Shown: piece by piece, positions 23,907-35,845 of the stretch
How the letters are laid out: the number at the start of each line of letters is the position of its first letter
Position numbering within the stretch: position 1 is the first letter of the stretch
NCBI RefSeq assembly: GCF_905220565.1
Contig: NC_059402.1
Span: 13,393,501-13,457,500, forward strand
Reading direction: 5' to 3'
Source: Melitaea cinxia
Taxonomy: Eukaryota; Arthropoda; Insecta; Lepidoptera; Nymphalidae
Length of the DNA: 64,000 nucleotides
Program-made: the position numbers and the translations under genes
Notes under the pieces: model-generated
The model's database searches: none
What the model was told of the DNA's origin: nothing
The model's input: only the letters and a program-made list of their open reading frames with translations

Positions 23907-24947
23907 TAAAATGAGGTGTGTTTTACATACATTGGAGCTATAATAATCATTATAAATGTCGTAATCTTAGGATAATTTAAGCCTAACTTTTCGTTAAAGA
24001 TTAGGTAGTTTTTTGCGCTGCTAATCGAAGGTCCAACTCCAATGTTAGCTAACATATGGCACATTAATTAACTTACATTAACAATATGAAACATCCATTG
24101 TTGGCGACTTTATACATACAAATACAAAATGTTTGTTAGGCTGTATTGCTATTTATAAAATGAATAGTGATGTTATAAGTTATAACTCGTTAGGATTTCG
24201 GAGCATCGAAAAAATTTCTTCCATTCTATTGTCACTACTTCCTTAAATAAAATGAACCTTTAACCAACAATAGCATATGCACTAACCGCTACATAAATGG
24301 ACTTCAGTATACCTTGAAATGTTAACTAAATATGCTAATATGTTATAATAATATTATTAAAAGAAAAGTATAGTAAATATACTTATTGCAAAAATAATAA
24401 CATTAATGAATACAAGCAATGTTGTCGTTTGTCATCCAATAATAATAACCTACAAGGAGACCAATTTCGTCATACGATGTACGCTTACTTCCGTATCATT
24501 AATAGTAAACGAATAAAGATTATGACAAGTTAACGATAAAAATGCTGCTAAAGTTGACCATAAAAATGTTCAGTTTATATCGACATTTTAATGTGTACCA
24601 TGGATGGTTTCTTTTAATGCACTCCACTTTTAATCGATGTTTTCAACTAGTGATGTAACTAGTCATTTTAAAATAGTGACTTTCTTCTCAAGTCATCGCT
24701 AAAGCGGAATGAAGTCAATAGTAGTTGTACTCCATCAATTTCACAAGCCAAGTATGAACTCTTTTTTAATAAACTCAATTCATGATCTAGTACTAATTAA
24801 AAATTATTTAAACTAAAATATTTAATTTTATTAAATTTAAAATTTTATAAAAGTTTTTGACGCTTCTTTATTGATATTATACCAGAAAAAAAAATTGTTA
24901 ATCTCTACTATTTCAATTTTTGTAGCAGTAATAAGTTTTATAGATTT
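23907..24947. other. AT-rich DNA, nothing recognised
   Basis: No gene or shared repeat was recognised. Confidence 0.5.
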
Positions 24948-25232
24948 TTTTTTTTTTCTTTTAATATCACTAGGTCGGCAAACAAGCGTACGGCTCACCT
25001 GATGGTAAGCGACTACCGTAGCTTATAGACGCCTGCAACACCAGAAGCATCATCAGCAAATCCCCAATCCCCCAGGAGCTCTGGTCACCTTACTCACCAA
25101 CAGGAACACAACACTGCTGTAAAACAGTATTATTTAGCTGTGATCTTCTTTAATGTGAGGTACTACCCCAGTCGAGCTGCTGCATATTTTGAGCAGGAAA
25201 TTCCTGCTGTACCCTACCTCAGTTAGTCTAAA
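24948..25232 (-). mobile_element. Non-LTR 3' end, same family as 7.28 kb
   Basis: Plus-strand blocks are CACTAGGTCGGCAAACAAGC, GGCTCACCTGATGGTAAGCG, CACCTTACTCACCAACAGGA and CCTGCTGTACCCTACCTCAG, i.e. the 7.3 kb element inverted. A T run at 24,948-24,960 is the tail. The two copies together fix the element at about 280 bp. Confidence 0.7.
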
Positions 25233-25683
25233 TCATTTGTCAATAACAAAAGGGACAAAAAAAATCTGAATACTATAAACTTAAAGATGAACTTGTTCGA
25301 AGAAACTAACGAACTAATATATTTTTTTTAATATTAGAATAGGCGAGTAAGTTATACTGCTATCGAATCTTTTAGTTACCCGAAGGAATAACAAGTATGA
25401 ATCGTACTCGATTCTCGTCACTATTTAAAATCGTTATAACGTTTACGATTCTATTTAGATGCCATTAAATGGCGGTTATACTACGACATCTCGAAAGACA
25501 TTTCCATTAAAATTTTACTGGAACTATTTACTACCGCCATTTTCTAAACCGAATTAATATTTTAGTCGAAAATTTTTAATATTTTTTAAAAGCATATTCA
25601 AATAATAAAGCTAAAGTGGTTTATTTTGAGATTCATAGGGCATACTTCCTTCAGACTTTTTTGGTACCATTTCGACCCTAAGC
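25233..25683. other. AT-rich DNA, nothing recognised
   Basis: No gene or shared repeat was recognised. Confidence 0.5.
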
Positions 25684-25885
25684 AGCACAATGCTGGTGGT
25701 AAGCAGCAAGCGTAGGCTACCGATACCTACAATACTAAGAGTATCATAAGCGCATTGCCAATCTCTACTATCAACACAGCTCACACTTAGAATCTCTGGC
25801 TACCTGACTCAACATAAAACCACAACTATTGAAGAATAGAACTTTACGTAATCTACGGTACTTTTACAGTCGAACTTCTCCAAAT
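25684..25885 (-). mobile_element. Degraded non-LTR 3' end
   Basis: The words GTAGGCTACCGATACCTACA, CGCATTGCCAATC and CTGGCTACCTGACTC follow the order of the 24.9 kb copy, but with many changes. Confidence 0.35.
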
Positions 25886-26355
25886 TTAGAGCAAGATGAA
25901 GATTAAAATCTATTAAATCTTAAACTGTCTTTCATAAAAACAGGTTAATAACTATAAATGACAATTATACTGACAAGAAAAGTGCTTGAGACCATGAGGA
26001 ATATCTATTCCTCATAATATTTTTAAGTTAATTGGATGACTAGGGACCAGAGACGACCGTGATAAAAAAAACGAACACACGAAAGTTATAGCAATTTCAA
26101 TTAATTCTTCGTAGTTCGCTTAAGGATAGGGGAAGATTGCTTAGGGCATTAAGTTGCCTTAATCCGGCAGTGATGTCAGCGCAATAACCATAATTTGTCA
26201 ATTTGAACTAATTCAGTCTAATAATTTTATTGTTTTATAATTAGTTTCTAAGGTGTTGATTGATTATTACAATTACTTAAAATGTAAAAATACGGCCGCT
26301 TGCAGTTGCAGTTGTAGTTGTGGTTGCAGTTTTAATTTGTAAAATGACGATTCGA
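25886..26355. other. AT-rich DNA, nothing recognised
   Basis: A short GCAGTTGCAGTTGTAGTTG simple repeat lies at about 26,302-26,330. Nothing else was seen. Confidence 0.5.
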
Positions 26356-26422
26356 AAGTGCCCTTGGAGCCTATTTGAATAAAGCTATTTTTGATTTTGA
26401 TTTTGTATTTGATTTTGTTGGA
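26356..26422 (+). mobile_element. LINE 3' tail (TTTTGA repeat)
   Basis: GGAGCCTATTTGAATAAAGC is followed by TTTTTGATTTTGATTTTG. A polyadenylation signal next to a short TTTTGA repeat is typical of some insect non-LTR 3' ends. Only the last ~65 bp remain. Confidence 0.5.
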
Positions 26423-27595
26423 TTGATTCCGGCAAAAATTCCACCAATTTTATAAAATAGACAGTTTTTTTCGTTTCCTGTAAAGTTTTTAAGACGAGTT
26501 TGATCTGAATATTTCTTGCTGTGCTCTACCTCAATTAAAACCTTAATCAATTGTTTTAGTCCTTCTTTAAAAAGTTCTCGAATAAATAGCAGGAAGTGCA
26601 AACGTTAATACAGTACAATAATGTGCAGTACACAAAAACGTAACCGAAATAAATTTAGTATTACACAAAAGCGAACTGCGGCAAACGGAAGTAAAGCACG
26701 TTTGTCAACGTGGAGTTTTTGGCGCGAATAGAACTGAGTTCAGATAGTTTATTTATCGTGTCGCAGTAACTCGTATATATATATATAGTTACTTGAAAAA
26801 ATTCAACATTTTGTCTTAGTTGTGGACATTATTTAACAGTTTAAATTTTCAGTGAAGATTAACAGGCGTTATTTTATTTAAGTTAAAAATTTGCCGTAGC
26901 TAAGTTAATGGAACAGAGATAAAATTCCAATTATATAATGTTCTACTTTTATAAGCCGTAGCAAAATGTTTTATATTAAGTCACTTTTGAATGCTTTTTG
27001 CTAATGGAATAGGTACAGTCAAAAGTTTTTGTAGTTTCATAAACTACATATCAAAAATGAAATTGGTATCTGTGATTACACTCTTGTAGGCTTAACCAAA
27101 TTTAAGGATTTCAAAGGGGTTATTATATTACTTGAACTTTCACAAAGGTCATTAAACTAGCATGGCACTCTTTTTATATCAATTTTATCATTCTAATCAA
27201 CAAAAAGAACGAGGTAAACAGTAACAATATTCCTGTAATAATTGCATTTAAGTTTTTATCTTGTTCTTAATTTTATACAATATATAGAGTATATCCTCTC
27301 ACCAGCTATGCACGTCCCTTGTTTCTAGTTTGTGCGTTTGGCCTTGTATCTCTACCGTCAATCGGAAAGCAATTAAATCTGACCCTTCCATTTGCAATTT
27401 TTTTTAAAATTTACTTTGATATCAATTAGCACACTGCTATTTTTTGTTACTAACAGTAGAACTTGAAAACTCCATCCAATTCGAAATAGTGCAGCTATGA
27501 CTCACATACGCTATCTAACCTGCTAAAAAACATTTACAGAATCGCGCAGTCACGAACATCCTTGTTGCGATATATTTAATTTTACCACCAGACCC
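26423..27595. other. AT-rich DNA, nothing recognised
   Basis: A short TA run lies at 26,776-26,787. No gene or shared repeat was found. Confidence 0.45.
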
Positions 27596-27964
27596 TACTC
27601 TGGTGTAGTAATGCGTTTGCCGTGTAGGTGCCTAAACTGTAAAGGTTAGTGATAATAAAAATAAAGATGCTTAATCTGTCTTATCGCGAAGAGCCATCTC
27701 TTCCAAACTGCAATTGGGTATATGATTCCCGTTTGGAGTTAATATTTGTATTTTTACATATATGTCTTACCGGACTTGTTATTTGTCTTTGTGGGTCTCC
27801 TCATTGTGTCTCAGAGACTACGTAAAGCTGTCGGTCTCGGTTATTATCATAGTAGGGGACATATCTGCGCAACTGCAGTGAAGCAGCGTGGTGGATAAGG
27901 CTCTGAGCCGTCTCCTATACGGAGAAAAAGGCCTATTACCCAGTAGTAGGATGTTACAGGCTAA
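27596..27964 (+). mobile_element. SINE-A copy, type 2 head with internal insertion
   Basis: The first part of the type 2 head (GTAGTAATGCGTTTGCCGTG, then GGTGCCTAAACTG) is separated by about 75 bp of unrelated sequence from GATTCCCGTTTGGAGT. After that the linker and body run to the terminal GGATGTTACAGGCTAA. The minus-strand 63-residue frame is a shadow. Confidence 0.6.
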
Positions 27965-29061
27965 ATCAATTAAATAATCAGACATCTTGATAAGAAAATT
28001 AACTATCAACTCGTAGAGTGTAAAAATTTGGGACCAATGAAGTATGGATCATATTTGGCTACGTGTCTAGCAGTCATAACGTTCAAGGTGACCAAAAATA
28101 AATAATAGGTACAGGGTGATAGTGAAATCAATATCTATTTTTAAATCATAAGCGTTGTGTTGCTAATTACAGACTTCTATGTGTGAGTTGTCAATTTAGT
28201 CATAACATCGTCACACAAGAATAATTTTAGTAACAAAGTATTAAAAGGACTTTTAACTGAATAAAAAGGGTTTTTATACGAATATAACCACAAAAAATAC
28301 AACAAAGCAAAGTCTAAAAGCAGCAGTCATTTCAAAAACATTTTTTCTCTCGTTCCATTTATGTTATACACTTTGTACACACCAGAGTTCCATTAATATT
28401 AAATATTTTTTTTAAGTAAATTATATCACGTTTGGCCTAAATAAATATTTGAAATTAAAATTGTTCTCTGAACAGACCCTTTCTGTATGCGCACTCTTAA
28501 ATAATCTAGTAATTACTAGTTCTAGTAGGTCAGGATTTATATATCAGGTAGGCCTTGTATTATTTAACATTATCAATGAGGAACTTAAAATATTTTCTAT
28601 TAAATGAGAAGAAAACATAAAAAATCATCACAAGTGGTTTTGGCCTTATTAAAAAACAAAAGTGGATTTTTTAATTCGGTTTTTTTAGTGTATTTAATAC
28701 CCCTATTATTCTATTATGAATGTTTTTTTTTTTCAGATTACCCAACATCATTTATCTATTAATATAGGATTTGTTTACCAAATTTCATAGAAAAAAAATT
28801 CAAAGTTCATTCAGAAATAAAGGTCTAAAGCGTGAACTGTGATAACCAATTTGTACAAAGGTCCCAGATTAATATAATATGTATGTCATTTCCTATATCC
28901 CTTCTAGCGTAATATTTCGACAATTCTGATAGAGCGTGGTTTTAGAAGGGTGCCAAGAATAAATCCGATATTACATTATAGGCATTTTTAAAATATGTTT
29001 TTACTATTGATTTTATAATTAATTCAACGTGTATGTGTACTAACAACAAAGAAATAAAAAT
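27965..29061. other. AT-rich DNA, nothing recognised
   Basis: No gene or shared repeat was recognised. Confidence 0.5.
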
Positions 29062-29359
29062 TAAAGAAGCGCAGTTAAGTGCCATCCATTGGTTTGCTTA
29101 TTTTCGAGAATACGGTATAACACACATGGAGTGGCCAGTACGCAGCCCCAACTTAAACCCCTTTGAGCATGCATGGAACGAACTGGGACGACGTGAATGA
29201 TAGCGGAATCCGCTGCCAATCACGCTACGTGAAACGTAAAAAGCTTTAATAGAGGAATGGCTGAATATTTCGCAACATCGTCTCAAAAACCTAGTAGAAA
29301 GTATGCCAAATCGCATAAAAACAGTACTGCCAGCTCGCAGAGGCAACACAAAGCACTAA
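29062..29359 (+). pseudogene. Tc1-like transposase C-terminal relic
   Basis: Translating from 29,090 gives EYGITHMEWPVRSPNLNPFE, then HAWNELGRRE, two stops, NPLPITLRE, a stop and ALIEEWLNISQHRL. It ends in MPNRIKTVLPARRGNTKH and a stop at 29,357-29,359. The W-P-x-x-S-P-x-L-N-P-x-E-x-x-W block carries the last catalytic acidic residue of the Tc1 DDE transposase. Three internal stops in an otherwise collinear frame show a dead copy. The N-terminal DNA-binding part and the terminal inverted repeats were not found nearby. Confidence 0.8.
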
Positions 29360-29785
29360 AATGCGTGAAAACGGCTCATCTATGACCAATCTACAAAAAC
29401 AAACACTACGCATTTCTATTTATATTACATTTATTAAAAATAAAAATCTCGAATTTATTTTTCATTTTAATTTAAGCGCAATAAAGTATTCTTTAATGTT
29501 GTCTTTATTTCATTAAGTTAAATCAGGTAATTTTGAAGACATTGAAGATTTTCTAACCGACCTTTTTTCTTTGCCATCCACTCCAGTGCCTTTCAATGTG
29601 GTTTTATTACATTTGTAGTAGATAATAAAATACCTCTTTAGTTTCCAATCTCTTATTATTAATTAACCAGCTTTTAAATGCAAAAAAAACTAGCTTTAGA
29701 AAATACTTGCTGAAATATGTACAACATAAGTTTCGAAGGACTGCGCCATAACAAATTTCTTTGTTATTAAAAATCCCCTTTTAAC
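29360..29785. other. AT-rich DNA, possibly Tc1 3' remnant
   Basis: It may hold the 3' non-coding part of the Tc1 copy (CGCAATAAAGTATTC near 29,475), but no terminal repeat could be matched. Confidence 0.35.
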
Positions 29786-30112
29786 CGACTTCAAAAAAGG
29801 AGGAGGTTACTCAATTCGACCGTATATATGAAGGAAACCAAGATCTGATGATGGTATCCCAGAGAAATCGAAGGAAACTCTCGAAAATCCGTATAACTTT
29901 TTACTGGGTGTACCGATTTTTATGATTTTTAATTTAATCGAAGTTTATCATGTGGTCACATTTAAATTTCATCAAGATCTGATTACAAATTTTGGAGTAA
30001 TCTTTGATAATGCGTATTAAGTTGACTATTTTTTCGTCTACCTATGTTGTATTTTACTTGTCGATATAATTGAAGTCGGTTTTTTTTCGTTTGCCTGCAA
30101 ACACAATTATTT
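29786..30112 (+). mobile_element. ACCGACTTC element, short form
   Basis: It starts AACCGACTTCAAAAAAGGAG and ends TTGAAGTCGGTTTTTTTTCG plus the hairpin GTTTGCCTGCAAAC. The first third is missing, so CAATTCGACCGTATATATGA joins directly to the AGGAAACCAAGATCTGATG block. Confidence 0.75.
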
Positions 30113-30149
30113 TATTCGTTGTTGTCAGAATAAGGATTGCATATAAAGA

Positions 30150-30214
30150 AAATCCTAAAATTTCGGCGTATTCACGAAAAAAATTACCGCGCGAAATTCG
30201 CCGGGTCAGTTAGT
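30150..30214 (+). mobile_element. Helitron 3' end fragment
   Basis: It ends GCGCGAAATTCGCCGGGTCA and then GTTAGT, one base from the canonical GCTAGT. It lies 40 bp beyond the ACCGACTTC element, so that element may have inserted into this Helitron. Confidence 0.45.
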
Positions 30215-31572
30215 ATTACATGCGGGTTTGAATACTTAAATCGATTGTACAGTAAAGTACAATTTAATGTTTAGGTACCGTTAAACTAATGTGTTAGTGC
30301 TTTGATAATGTCTAGGTCCGAATAGCGGACAAAGCAGTTGTCATTCAATATGAAAAAGTTATCGATTAACGTTTCGCATTCACTTCGGGTGAAATAAATG
30401 TTTAATAAGTACTATGCAGTAAAATCTTCTATTTGCCCTACAGCTGGGAATAATTCTCTAATACTAGAACTACCTACAGGTCTATTGTGCAGATATTGCT
30501 GCAGTGCTTTTGACTTTCGTACCGCCATTTTTCTTTTTCGTGAATGTATCGCTTTTTAAAACAAACAAAACATTTTGCGTTAATACTAAATAAAAATCAT
30601 CAGAAATGACCGACATTTCCAGCTATAATTTAAACAATTACTTACTAATTAAAAAAAACCGTTTGTGTTTCAATATTTGAAATATACAAAAAATCAACTA
30701 CTTATTTTAATAATGTCAAGCAAAGTAAAGACATTTTGTCTAAAATGTTAATAAAAGGGGCACGAGATGCGCTGTCGTGCCTACATTGACGTGGCTTAAT
30801 CTGCCCCGCACTTGGCGTTTTAATAAGAGTCCTCAACTACAAGCACTCACTGCCCCAAGCATCTCTAAGTACATTAATTTATTCGTAATTTATACAATAC
30901 CCACTTTACTCTTCGACCACAAACTGCCGAACTTCACGTAATTTCAATATTATTAAAAAATAAATACTACAAGGTTTTATTAATAAACTTGTTTTAACAA
31001 CACTTTCGTGATTTTGATTTAGTTTGTTGTAAGTTTATTTGTCGTATTATATTATGAATTAATAATAATAAATAGCCATTGCTTGTACACAATAAAATAT
31101 ATAAGAATAACAATCATAAAAGGAGTTCCTATCACAATAACAGCGATCTTTTGCAGACAGACTTTCGATATATGTACATAGAATGAATGCATAATAATAA
31201 ATGCATTTCCTATGCCAGTTATGTGTATTTGTAAAAAGATTTAGAGTGTATATACTTTTTTTTTACTTTTTTTATACCAAAGTTGGCTAGTATTATAAAC
31301 AACAACATCATGCACACCTTTAGTAAAACCTTCTGTAATTGTTCCAATAAATTATTAAAAATAACAAAATGAATAAGTACTTATCCGTATTTAATTTACG
31401 TGACGCATTTGAGACACAAAAGCAGTGTAAAGAAAATATGTGATGATACAGCGAAATTGAGAAGTAGTAAAGTTTAAACATTTGTCTTGTACTCGACGAT
31501 GAAGAGTAAAATCGTAAATAAGTATATATACAAACTCGGGAAAAGTTCTAAAATACACATATATTCACATCT
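30215..31572. other. AT-rich DNA, one small hairpin
   Basis: GGCACGA/TCGTGCC with a 9-base loop lies at about 30,759-30,781, in a GC-richer patch that continues to 30,860. No gene or shared repeat was found. Confidence 0.4.
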
Positions 31573-31747
31573 TCTGTATAAATAAAAATGAATGGCCGGA
31601 ATACATACATATACGCAACACTTCGAAACGACTGCAACGAATTTGACAAAAAATTTTTTGCTATGTTCGTTATTTTAATTACGATTATAATAAAAAATCT
31701 AAATATTTACGAAAAAATATATTGCGGTACGAAGTTCGCCGGGTCAA
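31573..31747 (+). mobile_element. Short Helitron-like element
   Basis: It starts TCTGTATAAATAAAAATGAA and ends GCGGTACGAAGTTCGCCGGG plus TCAACG instead of TCAGCTAG. The 3' CTAG has mutated or been lost. The 76-residue frame is a shadow. Confidence 0.5.
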
Positions 31748-32084
31748 CGTCATCTTACACAGTTTCACTATGTACAGTCGCTATCAAACAAATGAAATAC
31801 ACGTCTATGAATCTATAATTTATATTAAGCCTTGAAAGTTAGTTTATAGTTACACGTCACGTGATACACTTGGGTCTGTTCTTACTTATGTCTTTGATTT
31901 TAGGGAGGTCTTTGGTTTTAGAGAGGTCTTTGCCCAATGCATTTTCTAAACCCTGAAGATCGCAAACCTATCTAGTCTAGCCTGCGGGAACAATAAATAT
32001 TTAAATACATTTTGGGAATCAGTAAAATGATATAAAATATAAATAACATAGTATGTATTATAAAAATATATGAATATAGTAATC
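31748..32084. other. AT-rich DNA, nothing recognised
   Basis: A short direct duplication (GGGAGGTCTTTGGTTTTAGA, then GAGAGGTCTTTG) lies near 31,911-31,931. Nothing else was seen. Confidence 0.45.
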
Positions 32085-32303
32085 TACATATATAACAATG
32101 GATGTTGCTAAGCATAAACACATAAAGCACAAGAACGTCTGGGCTAATTTACTATTTTGTTGTCAAGTTTTCTACAACTTTGTAGAAAGTTCTTACTCTA
32201 TAAAAATTTAAAAATCGATCTGAAAATTAAAAAAAAATAAACTTCACGTGTTTGACATTTGACAGACCAACGTAATTATGTCGGTCGGGTCAGCAAGTTA
32301 GTA
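32085..32303 (+). mobile_element. Degenerate Helitron-like element
   Basis: It ends GTCGGTCGGGTCAGCAAGTT, comparable to CCGGGTCAGCTAGT. The 5' end (ATAACAATGGATGTTGCT) is only tentatively placed. Confidence 0.35.
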
Positions 32304-32477
32304 ATATAACTACAACTAGAAATTCTTTATTGTATTTAGAATAATTTAAATCTATGAAATTAATAAACGGCAAAAATTTGTGGCAATAATTTTATTTCTT
32401 CCCTTTAAAAGTTTACTGAAATTATGTTAGCACGATAATAAAATATTAATATTCTTGCTACAATGTCATCCTTTTTT

Positions 32478-33130
32478 AACCGACTTCCAAAAAAGGAGGA
32501 GGTCTCAATTCGACTGTATTTTTTAACCGACTTCCAAAAAAGGAGGAGGTTCTCAATTCGACTGTATTTTTTTTTATGTATGTTACATCAGAACTTTTGA
32601 CCGGGTAGACCGATTTCGACAAATTTTGTTTTAATCGAAAGGTGGTGTGTGCCAATTGGTCCCATTTAAATTTATTTGAGATCTAACAACTGCTTTTCGA
32701 GTTATATCTAATAATGCGTTTTTACTTGACGCTTTTTTCGTCGACCTACGTTGTATTATACCGCATAACTTTCTACTGGATGTACTGATTTTGATAATTC
32801 TTTTTTTGTTGGGAAGGGAATATCCCTAGTTTGGTACCATGATAAGGAAACCAGGATCTGATGATGGGATCCCAGAGAAATCGAGGGAAACTCTCGAAAA
32901 TCCGTAATAACTTTTTACTGGGTGTACCGATTTTGATAATTTTTTATTTAATCGAAAGCTGATGTTTATCATGTGGTCACATATAAATTTTATCGAGATC
33001 TGATAACCACTTTTTGAGTAATCTTTGATAACGCGTAGTTGCTTGACTATTTTTTTGTCGATCTACGTTGTATTACTTGTCGATGTAATTGAAGTCGGTT
33101 TTTTTTTCGTTTGCGAGCAAACACAATTAT
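32478..33130 (+). mobile_element. ACCGACTTC element, near full length, duplicated 5' end
   Basis: The first 47 bp are present twice (AACCGACTTCC at 32,478 and 32,525). The element then runs through GGTGGTGTGTGCCAATTGG, one 142-bp internal block and the ending TTGAAGTCGGTTTTTTTTTC with hairpin GTTTGCGAGCAAAC and ACAATTAT. TACTGG(A/G)TGTAC(C/T)GA recurs at 32,774 and 32,916. It carries no coding sequence. Confidence 0.8.
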
Positions 33131-33139
33131 TTTTTTTTT

Positions 33140-33822
33140 TTAATGTATGTTACATCAGAATTTTTACCGTGTGGACCGATTCCGACAAATTTTTTTTAAT
33201 CGAAAGGTGGTGTGTGTCAATTGGTCCCATTTAAATTTATTTGAGATCTAACAACTACTTTTCGAGTTATGATCCAATAATGCGTTTTTACTTGACGTTG
33301 TATTATACCGCATAACTTTCTACTGGATGTACCGATTTTGATAATTCTTTTTTTGTTGGAAAGGAGATATCCCAAGTTAGTACCATGATAAGGAAACCAG
33401 GATCTAATGATGGGATCCCAGAGAAATCGAGGGAAACTCTTGAAAATCCGCAATAACTTTATACTGGGTGTACCGATTTTGATAATTCTTTTTTTGTTGG
33501 AAAGAAGATATCCCTAGTTTAGTACCATGATAAGGAAACCAGGATCTGATGATGGGATTCTAGAGAAATCGAGGGAACTTCTTGAAAATCCGCAATAGCT
33601 TTTTACTGGGTGTACCGATTTTAATAATTTTTAATTTAATCGAAAGCTGATGTTTGTCATATATAAATTTTATTGAGATCTGATAACTACTTTTTGAGTA
33701 ATCTTTGATAACGCGTAGTTACTTGACTATTTTTTCGTCGATCTACGTTGTATTACTCGTCGATGTAATTGAAGTCGGTTTTTTTTTTGTTTTTTTTTTT
33801 TGTTTGCGAGCAAACAATTATT
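33140..33822 (+). mobile_element. ACCGACTTC element, tandem partner with two internal blocks
   Basis: It begins directly after the previous copy with TTTAATGTATGTTACATCAG, lacking the ACCGACTTC tip, and ends TTGAAGTCGGTTTTTTTTTTG plus GTTTGCGAGCAAAC. TACTGG(A/G)TGTACCGATTTT recurs at 33,321, 33,462 and 33,604, i.e. two blocks of about 142 bp. Overlapping reading frames are shadows. Confidence 0.75.
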
Positions 33823-34816
33823 TTCAATTTCATAAAAAAAATTATCTAGTTACTAAAAAAATAATTTTTATCTTAGAATAACGCATTTTTTTTTACTGTC
33901 ATCGCCTAATTTGTTAATCTTGAGTGTGTGTTAAATCTAAAATAAAATAGATATATAGTCTGTATTGTAAAATAAACAGTAAAATAATGCTACATCAAAA
34001 GAAAATTCTCTATACAAGTATGCAATAACATAAAATCAACAATACAAAAAAAAAAATATCACATACAAGTATCTAAAAATCCTGTATTATTATTATTATA
34101 ATTTTTTTTTTTTTTTTTTGTTTATTCTCTAAACAATTTTTCAGGATCATCTCGCTTTTCTTTAATGAAAAATATGTGGCTATTTCGAAGATAAGACGAT
34201 ATCTTGGGGCTTCACATATACCCAGACTTTGACCTTACAAACAGATGTCAGTTTGCTGTATTTTCGCACGAAAATCGATCTTAACTGTAATTCATTAAGA
34301 ATTATATTTGTATCTCAAATAAAGTTTTGAAAAAATGTGAATCATTGTGCGGACTTTGAGTTGAACATATTGGATTGAACGTAAATTTATCTTAGAAATC
34401 GCTTTATCTATAGAACACAGGATTTAAAAAAATCAGATTTTGTTGTCATTGAATTCTTTTTTTTTAACATAAATTTATATAAAAAACAATGTAAACATTA
34501 ATACGTACATTTTTTTGCAATTTTAATATATATAATGAAAAAACCGTTACTAACTTTTTTTATTAATTTTAAGAAATAAACTAATTACTTATTTTAGAAA
34601 ATTACTTAAAACAAGCGATTAAAAATATTTGCGAACTATTTGCCATACGGAAACTAAATAATTCTTCCAACCTACTGTTTAAAACTGAAATTTAAAAAAA
34701 TGTTCGTCAGTCAGTTTACGGACGATAGTTTTACGTGATAACGTCACAAAGAAACAATCATGAAAAATTGCATGCTTTTATGAATTGAACTGAATTATTT
34801 TCACTGAATTATCATT
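33823..34816. other. AT-rich DNA, nothing recognised
   Basis: Long T runs lie near 34,103-34,120. No gene or shared repeat was found. Confidence 0.5.
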
Positions 34817-35058
34817 AACTACTGTCTGCGACTTCGTCCGCATTGAATTTACTTGAAAAAAAAATCCTGATTTTAAAACATTCTTCATTAGTGCTCCGCT
34901 CCTTTTAATCTTAGCGTGATGGTATATAGCCTATAGCCTTTCTTGATAAATGGGTTATTTATCAATCAAAGAATTTCAAATCGGACGACTAGTTCCTGAG
35001 ATTAGCGCGTTCAAACAAACAAACAAACTCCTCAGCTTTATAATTTTAGTATAGATAA
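34817..35058 (-). mobile_element. Helitron, GTTTGTTTGTTTGAACGCG family
   Basis: On the minus strand it starts near CTATACTAAAATTATAAAGC and AGTTTGTTTGTTTGTTTGAA, carries AAAGGCTATAGGCTATATAC, and ends AATGCGGACGAAGTCGCAGA with a degenerate CTAGT. A diverged copy lies at 57.88 kb. I recall this family as common in Lepidoptera. Confidence 0.65.
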
Positions 35059-35109
35059 TACAAAGGATTTAATTGAAAATTATAATTTTTTCGATATTTT
35101 TTTTTTATG

Positions 35110-35290
35110 CGAACTGCTAGCTCTGATGTCACGCAAGAAGAGAGATAAATGTGTCTCAAACCAACGCTTGGGCCGATTGGGCCTCTCTACCGCTTGTTCC
35201 TCGCTCTCGCCTGCACGCTCATGCTCAGGAACGTGACACTTTTTCATGCCTGCAGCCGGTGTTCATCGATTTATAGACGTTATCACGTCA
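35110..35290. other. GC-rich island, unclassified
   Basis: About 180 bp with far higher GC than the flanks (GGGCCGATTGGGCCTCTCTA, then CGCTCTCGCCTGCACGC). The plus-strand 69-residue frame shows no domain. It could be an unclassified repeat or a small exon; no flanking splice signals persuaded me. Confidence 0.3.
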
Positions 35291-35845
35291 AAATAATTTA
35301 TTTCTTTTTTCAAAACCTCCACCACATAAAAGTGCCCTATACATTTCAGTCATTATAGAAATCTGTACAGAACTGTGTAAACCTGGAAACTATAATCAAT
35401 TAATTTGATAAAAGTTCTGGCCATGCTTTACTTTCGACTTTTCAGCAATCTCGTCATAGTAATCCAAAGCCAACATATTATAAAATGTTTGATCAAACGT
35501 CAAGTTTGACAAACGGTTTGGTCGTCTACAGCTGCCTGTAGCAAAATGTACGGCTATTACTCTTGACCACAGTACGTGCCGTTTCCTAAGTATCGAAATC
35601 AAACTAATTAAATGAGCTTATCTCTTGCGTTTCACTTATCTTAATTACTATCGTAAGTGGTCCTTTGAACCTTGGAATAGTGAATGATTAAGACGATAGT
35701 AATTTAATGGTATTGATATATAAAATTGATAATATAAAAATGTGTCACCATAATGTTTATACGCGTATAATTACCGAGTTACTACATCAAACTGAATGAT
35801 TCTGTTTTTTGCGTTCGTCATAGTCACAAAGTTTGTAGAAAATGC
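35291..35845. other. AT-rich DNA, nothing recognised
   Basis: The 68-residue minus-strand frame at 35,396-35,602 has no recognisable domain. Confidence 0.45.

Noticed and set aside
32852..32900. Hammerhead-like CTGATGATGGGATCCCAGAGAAA in ACCGACTTC elements
   Set aside because: A CTGATGA box and a short palindrome are followed by GAGAAA, but no stem I or stem III partners exist at the right positions, unlike the 46.3 kb motif.
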